Source: Candidatus Magnetomicrobium cryptolimnococcus
Lineage (GTDB): Bacteria > Nitrospirota > Thermodesulfovibrionia > Thermodesulfovibrionales > Magnetobacteriaceae
Assembly (NCBI GenBank): GCA_018606805.1
Contig: JAGYWI010000009.1
Coordinates: 1-64,000, forward strand
DNA length: 64,000 nucleotides
Direction of reading: 5' to 3'
The position numbers were made by a program, and so were the translations under genes. Under the pieces are notes generated by a model. That model was not told the origin of the DNA, ran no database searches, and worked only from the letters and a program-made list of their open reading frames with translations. Positions 8,820 to 15,731 of this stretch are shown one piece after another. Each line of letters starts with the position of its first letter. Position 1 is the first letter of the stretch.

Positions 8820-9980
8820 CTACAAAAGGGCTTCTTCAATTACCTCAATGATATGATAAATGGGTTTATCTCCAATTTGCTTACTTAATTGCAAAATACA
8901 GTTAGGGCAGCCAGTTACTATAGAAGAAGCTCCTGTGTTATTTAAATTATGGATTGATGCTTGGAGGATGGCCTTTGAGGTTTGTTTAAAAAAGAAACTG
9001 AAAGTGCCGCCAAAGCCGCAGCATATACTCTTATCTGGTTCAACCACCTCTGCCCCTACTGATTTTAGTAGTTGTCTTGGTTCATGTTTTGTGTTGAGGA
9101 TATTTATACTATGACAGGGGTCGTGGTATGTTACCTTTTGTTCAAAAGGTTTTGTAGCGGCTTTTATTTTATCTATAAGGAAGGTAGATACATCATAAAT
9201 ATTATCACTGAAGGATTCACCTAAAAGCTTAGGATAGTACATTTTTAGGGCAACAACGCAGGTAGGGCATAAAGATACAATCGCATCAACATTAAGATGT
9301 CTGAAAATATCGTAATTTTTTCTTGCATATTTTTTAGCGGTATCGTCCATTCCAAGGCTTCTAAAAGGAGCGCCACAGCAGACCTCAGCATTAGGAAACA
9401 CTACTTCATAGTTATGAAAGGAAAGGACGTGTCCGAGGGAAAAGGCAAGCTCAGGGTAAACGTGTTTAACGGTGCAGCCGGAAAATACGGCAACCCTACC
9501 GATTTTATCATCTTTAGCGCGAAAGACGCCGGTTTTTTGAAATGGCGTTTCGCAGTACTCAATATCTTTTGGCAACAGTCCTTTATGGATGAGGCTTCTG
9601 TTTATTATTTTATGAAAGGGTTTTGATATGGCGATACTCATATCAGTGTTTTGAAACGCAAATTTTGAAAAAAGGCGAAATAGGTTGCGTTTTTTATCCG
9701 TTTTTTGAAGCAGATTTCGTCCGTAGTAAAAAACCTCTTCAAGGTTAATACCAAGTGGGCAAAGCGTTTTACATTTGCCGCACAAAAGGCAGCTAAACAT
9801 AATATCGTTTAGTTTAGGTGTGGGATGGAGTTTGCCACCGATATAGTATCTTAAAGCCTGCACCCTTCCCCTTGGAGATTGTGTTTCGGTATGTAGAGCA
9901 TTAAACGTGGGACATTGAGATTTACATACTCCACATTTAACGCAAAGATTGAGTGATTCTATAAATTCCTGTTCCGTCAA
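8820..9980 (-). CDS. GlcF-like (Fe-S)-binding protein with two CCG domains
   Basis: This 386-residue protein resembles the iron-sulfur subunit of glycolate oxidase (GlcF), LutA and HdrD-type proteins. Two ferredoxin-type [4Fe-4S] motifs lie at the N-terminus (CVKCGVCKSQCP, about residues 13-24; CLLCGKCKTLCP, about 64-75). Two cysteine-rich CCG domains follow (CCGAPF, about 202; CCGFGGTF, about 322). The family passes electrons from hydroxyacid oxidation to a membrane quinone or heterodisulfide. No glcD-type flavin subunit is next to it here, so the partner must be elsewhere. It is transcribed convergently to the methyltransferase. Confidence 0.85.
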   Translation of the reverse strand: MTEQEFIESLNLCVKCGVCKSQCPTFNALHTETQSPRGRVQALRYYIGGKLHPTPKLNDIMFSCLLCGKCKTLCPLGINLEEVFYYGRNLLQKTDKKRNLFRLFSKFAFQNTDMSIAISKPFHKIINRSLIHKGLLPKDIEYCETPFQKTGVFRAKDDKIGRVAVFSGCTVKHVYPELAFSLGHVLSFHNYEVVFPNAEVCCGAPFRSLGMDDTAKKYARKNYDIFRHLNVDAIVSLCPTCVVALKMYYPKLLGESFSDNIYDVSTFLIDKIKAATKPFEQKVTYHDPCHSINILNTKHEPRQLLKSVGAEVVEPDKSICCGFGGTFSFFFKQTSKAILQASIHNLNNTGASSIVTGCPNCILQLSKQIGDKPIYHIIEVIEEALL

Positions 9981-10106
9981 CTTACTCTCTATGCGAGTTC
10001 TTCAAAAAAAGACATAACACAGCCAATGTGTATTATACACTATACACTTTATAAAAATGTTATTGATCGTTTATTATTTAATAAAAGATATAAGGAGGTT
10101 TATAAA

Positions 10107-10484
10107 ATGCCTACAATAGTACACTTTGAGATACCGGCAGATGACATCGAAAGAACTATGAACTTTTATCGGGAGATATTTGGTTGGAAGTTTGAAAAAT
10201 GCGCAGGGCCTATGGATTATTGGCTAATAACCACTACAAACGAGCAAGGGGAAAACGCAATGATGGGTGGGGTCATAAAAAGACAACATCCACAGCATAC
10301 TATTATAAATTATATAGATGTCCCCTCTGCAGATGAATATGCAAAGAAGATAGAGGCTTTAGGTGGCAAAATATTGGTTACTAAGACACTAGTGCCGGAA
10401 ACTGGATACTTTGTTATTTGCATGGATACCGAAAAGAATGTTTTTGCTATATGGGAGCAGATTTGTAATAAGACAAAACAGTAA
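10107..10484 (+). CDS. VOC-superfamily (glyoxalase-like) protein
   Basis: This is a 125-residue single VOC domain. It starts MPTIVHFEIPADD, has the FYREIFGWKFEK beta-alpha unit and ends with EKNVFAIWE, typical of small glyoxalase/bleomycin-resistance/extradiol dioxygenase-type proteins. Metal-binding positions would be H6 and the C-terminal E. The frame is open from 10026, but the ATG at 10107 has an ideal AAGGAGG site and starts exactly at the domain. The substrate is unknown. It stands alone, divergent from the GlcF-like gene. Confidence 0.85.
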   Translation: MPTIVHFEIPADDIERTMNFYREIFGWKFEKCAGPMDYWLITTTNEQGENAMMGGVIKRQHPQHTIINYIDVPSADEYAKKIEALGGKILVTKTLVPETGYFVICMDTEKNVFAIWEQICNKTKQ

Positions 10485-10498
10485 TACGTTATAAAAGT

Positions 10499-10612
10499 GC
10501 TTGCCCCTAGGTTAGCCCCTACAAAAATCCGTGTATCGTAGGGGCAGACCTATGAGGCTCCCCTGTTTTTAGTGTTCTTATCAAATCGAAACGCTCTATA
10601 ATAAAAATAATT
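10499..10612 (+). repeat. Dispersed repeat family C (GGGGCAGACC...CTATAAT)
   Basis: Contains an imperfect inverted repeat (GCCCCTA...TAGGGGC) and ends TTATCAAATCGAAACGCTCTATAAT. Related copies lie at 18077-18198 and 42119-42211, with ends only at 58652-58688 and 3088-3122 (minus). No coding capacity was seen. Confidence 0.75.
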
Positions 10613-10709
10613 ATAGTGTATTGAGAATATGTGTAGTATAATAAAATTAATAATTATCATAAAAATTTATGAATTATTATAGCCCACAATAATTAAAAGG
10701 TGGATTCCA

Positions 10710-10956
10710 ATGCCGAAGGTGATTGAGGTAATTTTTTGGAATGGTATATTTAAACCATTGGAAAAAGTAAATATGCCAGAAGGGGAAAAAAGCTAAAGTA
10801 ATATGTGAAGATGAACCATCAGAAAAAGATTTGGATTTAAAAGACGAGCTTTGGGAGAAAGACCCAATCTTTCAAATGGCTGGAGTTATAGATGGGGAAA
10901 GTGATTTATCTGAAAATCACGATAAGTATCTCTATAGTTCTAAAAGAAATTTTTAA
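10710..10956 (+). pseudogene. AF2212/DUF104-type antitoxin, frameshifted
   Basis: The first frame, [20 protein letters not shown], is the DUF104 (AF2212-like) antitoxin signature, but it stops after EGEKS. One extra A in an A6 run near 10793 is the cause. The next frame carries on with AKVICEDE and an acidic linker and ends GVIDGESDLSENHDKYLY, the toxin-binding tail usual for this family. A ribosome site is weak. Its expected PIN-domain toxin is absent. As with the Phd remnant, either real decay or a homopolymer read error would explain it. Confidence 0.75.
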
Positions 10957-11018
10957 ACAAGCTCATCTACAAGGTGATGACATTTTGGAGATTGTCTTTA
11001 AAAATGTGTCCATCTTGC

Positions 11019-11073
11019 TTGACAATTTAAAAAACACAATATATAATAATAGATATTGAAATTGGATTTCAAT
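11019..11073 (+). promoter_or_regulatory. fur promoter with Fur-box-like operator
   Basis: TTGACA (11019-11024), a 17-bp spacer and TATAAT (11042-11047) make a consensus sigma-70 promoter. Just downstream, over the expected start of transcription, lies the perfect palindrome ATTGAAAT-TGG-ATTTCAAT (11055-11073). The same TTGAAAT-N3-ATTTCAA motif precedes feoB, so this looks like Fur autoregulation. Confidence 0.75.
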
Positions 11074-11086
11074 TAGAAGAAAACCT

Positions 11087-11512
11087 ATGACAATTGAAGC
11101 TAAAGAAAGATTTGATCAATATTTATCGAAGAAAAATTTAAAGAAAACTCATCAAAGAGGCCTTATTGTTGATATATTCCTCAAAAGTGCTAAGCACTTA
11201 ACCTATGAAGAGCTCTATGAGGTGGTCAAAGCTAAGGATAAAACCATTGGGCTTACTACTGTTTACAGGACATTAAAGTTACTAACGGAGTCAGGCATTG
11301 CAAAGACAGTTGACTTTGGTGATAGGGTCATACGTTATGAAAACACCTTCTGCAGTGGACACCACGACCACTTGATATGTATACGGTGTGGCAAAAATAT
11401 TGAAATATTAGACGAAAATATCGAAAAACTGCAAAGAGAAATAGCTAATAGGTATGGCTTTACACTTAAAGATCATACAATGTCTCTCTACGGGATATGT
11501 AATGAATGTTAA
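11087..11512 (+). CDS. fur: Ferric uptake regulator (Fur family)
   Basis: This 141-residue DNA-binding metalloregulator has an N-terminal winged helix (about 1-80, with GLTTVYRTLKLL as the recognition region) and a dimerisation domain with SGHHDHLIC, CIRCG and a terminal CNEC. The two CxxC pairs would hold structural zinc, and the His-rich segment the regulatory metal. Fur, PerR and Zur share this plan. Location immediately upstream of feoAB and the fez-like genes, and Fur-type palindromes at all three promoters, favour iron sensing. It was probably acting as an iron-dependent repressor of the whole locus. Confidence 0.88.
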   Translation: MTIEAKERFDQYLSKKNLKKTHQRGLIVDIFLKSAKHLTYEELYEVVKAKDKTIGLTTVYRTLKLLTESGIAKTVDFGDRVIRYENTFCSGHHDHLICIRCGKNIEILDENIEKLQREIANRYGFTLKDHTMSLYGICNEC

Positions 11513-11553
11513 TGGGATGTCGTTTTTTTAGAGGTATTTTTTTCGGCATTTAG

Positions 11554-11570
11554 TTGAAATTAAATTTCAA
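11554..11570 (+). promoter_or_regulatory. Fur-box-like operator upstream of feoB
   Basis: Perfect palindrome TTGAAAT-TAA-ATTTCAA, with the same half-sites and 3-nt spacing as the fur operator at 11055-11073. It lies 38 nt before the chosen GTG start of feoB. An ATG-led reading of the frame from 11554 would put coding sequence across this operator, which argues for the downstream start. Confidence 0.7.
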
Positions 11571-11607
11571 TTTCTATGTCGTTATAAATTTCTGGAGGTA
11601 TTATAAG

Positions 11608-14025
11608 GTGACGGTAGCATCGCTTAAGCCCGGTGAAAAAGGCAAAATTAAAAAAATCATAGTAGATGGACCAATGAAGCGGCGACTTATGGACATGGGA
11701 TTACTTGTTAATGAGGAAATAGAGGTGGAAAGAGTCGCCCCCTTTGGCGGTCCCATTGAAGTAATCGTTAAAGGGTACAGTTTGTCTATTAGAAGAAAAG
11801 AAGCACGGGAAATATTAATAGACACTATACATGATAATAGCTATATTGATGAAAGCCAAGGTAAGGCTATAACGATAGCAATAACAGGTAACCCTAACTC
11901 AGGCAAGTCCACTTTGATTAACTCAATAGCAGGCACGAGGCTTCAAGTTGGCAACTGGCCGGGTGTTACTATTGACAAAAAAGAGGCATTTATAACACAC
12001 AAAGATAACACCATCAAACTCATAGACTTGCCAGGAACATATAGTCTAAGCCCCTACACTCAAGAACAGTTGATAGCCAGAGATTACCTGATTAACTCCA
12101 AACCGGACCTGATAATCAACGTAATTGATGCAACAAATCTGGAAAGGAGCCTGTTTTTTACAATTCAACTGCTTGAGCTTAACTTACCCGTAATTGTTGC
12201 CCTAAATATGTTTGACGAGGTGGAAAAGAAGGGGTATAAGATTGACATTAAAAAAATACAACAAATATTGGGTGTAAAGGTTATTCCGACTGTTTCTACA
12301 AAGAAAAAAGGTCTTAATGAACTGATGGATGCGGTATTAGAAGTCGCTGAAAACAAAACGCAATATTTGCCAAAACACTTAAATTATGACGAAGATATTG
12401 AAACAGCCATAAAAGAAATAACCAGTATAATTGTCAATGATTTTCCTACTTTAACAGCAGATAGTCCTATAAGGTGGCTTGTTATAAAATTAATAGAGCA
12501 TGACAGGTATGTACTTAAGGAGACAAATATTCCCATAGACAGCATCTACAAAAGTACGGCAATCAAGCATCTACAAAAGGCACACGGTGATGATTTAGAG
12601 ACCATTATAGCCGACGCCAGATACGCCAAGGCCACAGGTCTTGTGCACGAGGTGCTTGAAAGACCCGGTCTTAAAAAAACAGAGGTTACGAAACGCATTG
12701 ATGCCATTGTTTTAAATAAGGTGTTAGGGTTACCAATATTTTTTGTAGCCATGTGGCTAATGTTTAAGCTAACTTTTGATCTATCAGCACCGTTTGTAGA
12801 TTGGATAGATGCTGCAACGGCAGGTCCGATAAATCGCTGGTCTTCTGAGCTATTGGCCACCATTGGGGTATCTCAGTGGTTAGTGTCGCTAATTACGGAT
12901 GGCATTATCGGCGGGGTAGGCTTTGTTATGGTATTTATACCAGTGATAGCGGCTATGATGTTTTTTATCACATTTTTAGAAGGAAGCGGCTATATGGCAC
13001 GTGCTGCCTTTGTTATGGATAGGGCTATGCACAGCATGGGATTGCATGGTAACTCGTTTATACCGATGATACTTGGCTTTGGCTGTAATGTGCCAGCAAT
13101 CTATGCTACAAGGACGTTAGAAAATCCACAAGATAGGATACTCACCTCGTTACTTATTCCGTTAATTTCCTGTGGGGCTCGATTGCCGGTTTACGTATTA
13201 TTTACCGGGGCCTTTTTCCAAGACTCCGCCGCTATTGTCTTGTGGTCTATATATGTTATAGGCATATTTTTGGCTGTAGTTATGGGGATTTTTTTTAGAA
13301 AGACCATATTTCATGGTGACTCCCCGATGTTTATTTTAGAGCTTCCACCATACAGAATCCCCACTTTTCGTAACCTTATGATACACACATGGGAAAAATC
13401 TAAACATTTTGTCGTAAAGGCCGGTACGTACATACTTGCAGCTTCCATTATTGTATGGTTTTTATTTAATCTGCCGTGGGGGGTTGAACACAAGAAGGAC
13501 TCTTTGCTTGGAAAGGCTGGACAAACAATTGCTCCGATTTTTAAACCGCTTGGCTTTGGCACTTGGGAGGCTACATCGAGTTTGCTGACTGGCATTGTAG
13601 CAAAGGAAATAGTGGTAGGCACAATGGGGGAAATTTACGCTAAAGAGGCAGCACTAAAAGACGATGAAACACCAAGTTTTAGCGACGATTTAAAGCTTCT
13701 TGGCACTTCCTTTATGGATGCGGCTAAAGATGCGGTATCAAACGTTGTATCCACTTTCGGCATTTCTTCGTTTTCAACAGAGGCAGATGAACAAACCACT
13801 GGCGTAATCCCTTATGTGCGAAAGACCTTTACTCCGCTGTCGGCTTATGCTTTTATGGTATTTGTGCTTTTGTACATGCCATGCCTTGTAACCGCTTTTG
13901 CCTTTAAACAGGAATTTGGCACATGGAAGTGGTTTGGCGTAGCCCTTATCTACGGATTTACGTTAGCTTGGGGTATGGCGTTTATTATTTATCAAGGTGG
14001 AACTCTTTTAGGTATAGGCGCTTAG
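11608..14025 (+). CDS. feoB: FeoA-FeoB fusion, ferrous iron transporter
   Basis: This is an 805-residue inner-membrane Fe(II) importer. A FeoA (SH3-like) domain occupies about residues 1-75. The GTPase follows with G1 GNPNSGKST (94-102), DLPGTYSL and NMFDE. A helical GDI region precedes two Gate domains and about 10 membrane segments (about 365-800), including SGYMARAAFVMDR and GFGCNVPAI. I chose GTG 11608 because of its TCTGGAGG site. The longer frame from 11554 reads through the operator and adds a non-family extension. Fusion of FeoA to FeoB is known in several phyla. It lies downstream of fur and upstream of the ferrosome-like genes. Confidence 0.95.
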   Translation: MTVASLKPGEKGKIKKIIVDGPMKRRLMDMGLLVNEEIEVERVAPFGGPIEVIVKGYSLSIRRKEAREILIDTIHDNSYIDESQGKAITIAITGNPNSGKSTLINSIAGTRLQVGNWPGVTIDKKEAFITHKDNTIKLIDLPGTYSLSPYTQEQLIARDYLINSKPDLIINVIDATNLERSLFFTIQLLELNLPVIVALNMFDEVEKKGYKIDIKKIQQILGVKVIPTVSTKKKGLNELMDAVLEVAENKTQYLPKHLNYDEDIETAIKEITSIIVNDFPTLTADSPIRWLVIKLIEHDRYVLKETNIPIDSIYKSTAIKHLQKAHGDDLETIIADARYAKATGLVHEVLERPGLKKTEVTKRIDAIVLNKVLGLPIFFVAMWLMFKLTFDLSAPFVDWIDAATAGPINRWSSELLATIGVSQWLVSLITDGIIGGVGFVMVFIPVIAAMMFFITFLEGSGYMARAAFVMDRAMHSMGLHGNSFIPMILGFGCNVPAIYATRTLENPQDRILTSLLIPLISCGARLPVYVLFTGAFFQDSAAIVLWSIYVIGIFLAVVMGIFFRKTIFHGDSPMFILELPPYRIPTFRNLMIHTWEKSKHFVVKAGTYILAASIIVWFLFNLPWGVEHKKDSLLGKAGQTIAPIFKPLGFGTWEATSSLLTGIVAKEIVVGTMGEIYAKEAALKDDETPSFSDDLKLLGTSFMDAAKDAVSNVVSTFGISSFSTEADEQTTGVIPYVRKTFTPLSAYAFMVFVLLYMPCLVTAFAFKQEFGTWKWFGVALIYGFTLAWGMAFIIYQGGTLLGIGA

Positions 14026-14041
14026 GCTTATACTTAAATTC

Positions 14042-14209
14042 TATACCAAAAAAAATATGGTTTGCAAATCTTTATATCAAAGAAAAGGACTAAAGAATGA
14101 GGGCGCTGCCCTCATTCTCCCGCCAAAGGGACTCGTCCCTTTGGAATCCCATATCTGGAAATCCATACTTTACTCATTATTTTTCGCAAACCTAGTTTAT
14201 TTGAGTATA
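14042..14209. mobile_element. MITE, TIR family TATACC...GGTTTGCAA (copy 1, 168 bp)
   Basis: Ends are TATACCAAAAAAAATATGGT and the inverse of TATACTCAAATAAACTAGGT, giving inverted termini of about 26 bp. The interior holds GC-rich hairpins (GGGCGCTGCCC and GGGACTCGTCCC) and no gene. Related copies are at 17839 (right end lost), 46708-46941 and 51060-51295. A 2-bp TA target is likely. This copy sits between feoB and the fez-like promoter. Confidence 0.8.
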
Positions 14210-14218
14210 GAAATTTTA

Positions 14219-14249
14219 TATAATAGATGAAATTAATGTTCAATTTCAT
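14219..14249 (+). promoter_or_regulatory. fez-like operon -10 and Fur-like operator
   Basis: TATAAT lies at 14219-14224, followed by the palindrome ATGAAATT-N7-AATTTCAT (14227-14249). The half-sites match those at fur and feoB, but the spacing is 7 rather than 3, which may mean overlapping Fur sites. Any -35 would fall inside the right end of the MITE and is poor. Confidence 0.6.
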
Positions 14250-14262
14250 GAAGGAGAACGAA

Positions 14263-14691
14263 ATGGTCGTAAGCTTTATAGATGGTAGATTGAGAGTAAG
14301 AGACGAAGCGCTAAAAATACCTATTATGGCTTATAAACTTAAAGATAAGCTCATGACTATTAACGGTGTAATAGATGTTTCAGTTAGTTACAAAGTAGGC
14401 AGCCTTTTGATTATTTATAATGCCCCAGCACTAAACATAGATATGCTCATGGAAGTCATTGCTCCATATGTGTCAACAAAGGACAATTACAAATCTGTTA
14501 CGAAAAATAGTAGCATACAACCCTTGCTTATCAATAGACATGTCATCAACACGGGCATGCTTCTTTCATTAACAGTAAATATTGTTAGTGCACTATCAGG
14601 TATTAAAAGCCTACATATAAGTTCAGGGATTGCGTTTTTAATGTTTTGTTTAAATCATATCTACAAACACAGACGTTTATTATTTGCATAA
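14263..14691 (+). CDS. HMA-like membrane protein of the ferrosome-like operon (FezC-like)
   Basis: This is a 142-residue protein. The N-terminal HMA-like fold (about 1-75) carries an arginine-rich GRLRVR (8-13) where metal-binding CxxC would be in ordinary HMA domains. Two hydrophobic segments follow (about 100-120 and 122-138), so it is probably membrane-anchored with the HMA part in the cytosol. HMA-like proteins with Arg motifs accompany the P1B-6 ATPase FezB in ferrosome clusters. I chose ATG 14263 (AAGGAGA site) because the frame start at 14227 lies inside the operator. It is first gene of a tight five-gene operon. Confidence 0.7.
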   Translation: MVVSFIDGRLRVRDEALKIPIMAYKLKDKLMTINGVIDVSVSYKVGSLLIIYNAPALNIDMLMEVIAPYVSTKDNYKSVTKNSSIQPLLINRHVINTGMLLSLTVNIVSALSGIKSLHISSGIAFLMFCLNHIYKHRRLLFA

Positions 14692-14704
14692 GGAGACAGT
14701 ACTT

Positions 14705-15103
14705 ATGATAACTACTAGTGTATTGCCAGGCAGAGTTAGGTTTGAGATACCTACTATAAAGGGACAGCTCAACTCGTGTACATACCTGCAAGATAAACTT
14801 ATGAACACACAAGGTGTATTTCATGTATCAACTAATCATAGGACAGGACGGCTACTTATCAAATTTGATGAAAAAGTACTAAGCCCACATATATTAAAAA
14901 CTCACATAAACGCTATTTTTAAATCACATTCAAGTCATGTAGAAGATGAAGCACAGCAAATAAATAGCCCTATTAGCCACGGCAACTATGGTGATTCTAT
15001 TGTAAGCACATTGCTAAATGTGGCAGTACACGCCTTACTGCCTAAGCCCCTTGACGTACTATTTCCCATAGCCATGAGGTTTGTAAAATCAGCCGATAGC
15101 TGA
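14705..15103 (+). CDS. HMA-like protein with PGRVR motif (second FezC-like)
   Basis: This 132-residue protein begins with an HMA-like domain (about 1-75) bearing LPGRVRFEIP (7-16). This is the same Arg-rich replacement of CxxC as in the gene before and in the ATPase N-terminus. A weakly hydrophobic C-terminal stretch (TLLNVAVHALLPKPLDVLF) could associate with the membrane. The ATG has an AAGGAG site overlapping the previous stop. The three related HMA-like units in a row suggest duplication within the operon and a structural or regulatory role with the ATPase. No exact function is assigned. Confidence 0.65.
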   Translation: MITTSVLPGRVRFEIPTIKGQLNSCTYLQDKLMNTQGVFHVSTNHRTGRLLIKFDEKVLSPHILKTHINAIFKSHSSHVEDEAQQINSPISHGNYGDSIVSTLLNVAVHALLPKPLDVLFPIAMRFVKSADS

Positions 15104-15141
15104 TTATCTACATACATAATAATTTAAATGGAGGAGTGCAA

Positions 15142-15537
15142 ATGCTTGATGAAAATAATAATGAACAACATACGGACAATAATAATGAACAAGGTGAACA
15201 TGATATGGATGGATGGGTTATCAGCAAAAAGAGCCTGTGGTTAACGGCCGCAGGGGCCTTTGGTGCTCTGGGTGCAATAGCGCTTGCTAAGCTATCTAAT
15301 AAGATGAGGCCTGCTGTGGTTGGTACGGTTAAGGAGGGGTATGCCTTTAAAGAGTGGATGGCTTCAAAAGCCGCCAAGACTAAGGAGGACGTTGAGGATA
15401 TAATCGAGGAGGCTAAATATGCGTATACTAAAGACCTTGAGTCAGCCTCGGATACCGTGCGACGGGAAAAAGAGATATTAGAAAAGATAGAAAAAAAAGT
15501 TGAAGCCCAAATTGCTAAGAATAAGGAGGAAAACTAA
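15142..15537 (+). CDS. Small membrane protein with acidic head and coiled coil, fez-like operon
   Basis: This 131-residue protein has an Asn/Glu-rich N-terminus (1-27), one Ala/Gly-rich membrane segment (about 35-55, LTAAGAFGALGAIALA) and a charged helical tail (about 75-131, Lys/Glu heptads). GAGGAG lies 5 nt before ATG 15142. Ferrosome clusters encode small hydrophobic proteins of this kind (for example FezA of Clostridioides difficile), which makes a membrane-shaping or scaffold role attractive. I do not claim orthology. Confidence 0.55.
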   Translation: MLDENNNEQHTDNNNEQGEHDMDGWVISKKSLWLTAAGAFGALGAIALAKLSNKMRPAVVGTVKEGYAFKEWMASKAAKTKEDVEDIIEEAKYAYTKDLESASDTVRREKEILEKIEKKVEAQIAKNKEEN

Positions 15538-15539
15538 TC

Positions 15540-15731
15540 ATGGATTCTAAGAGTAAGACCAAGGGATACTTTCGTGGGGCTTTAAATATTCTTGTTGGTA
15601 TAGGCTCCGTAGTTGTTGGCTCGTATGTCTTTTCAAGGATTAACGAAAAACAAGACACTCAGACCAGACTAGAAAGAATGGAAAGCATACTCGATAAACT
15701 TGAACAAAACGATGGACACGATAACAAATGA
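15540..15731 (+). CDS. 63-residue single-span membrane protein, fez-like operon
   Basis: A short basic N-terminus is followed by one membrane helix (about 10-31, rich in Gly/Val) and a polar helix with heptad pattern (about 36-56). The ribosome site AAGGAGG lies inside the end of the previous gene and its stop overlaps the ATPase start (ATGA), so translation is coupled. This is an organisation expected for a subunit or assembly factor of the ATPase. I know no named family for it. Confidence 0.55.
   Translation: MDSKSKTKGYFRGALNILVGIGSVVVGSYVFSRINEKQDTQTRLERMESILDKLEQNDGHDNK

Noticed and set aside
11554-11607. ATG-led longer N-terminus of FeoB
   Set aside because: These codons are the Fur-like operator; the GTG at 11608 has GGAGG and starts the FeoA domain.
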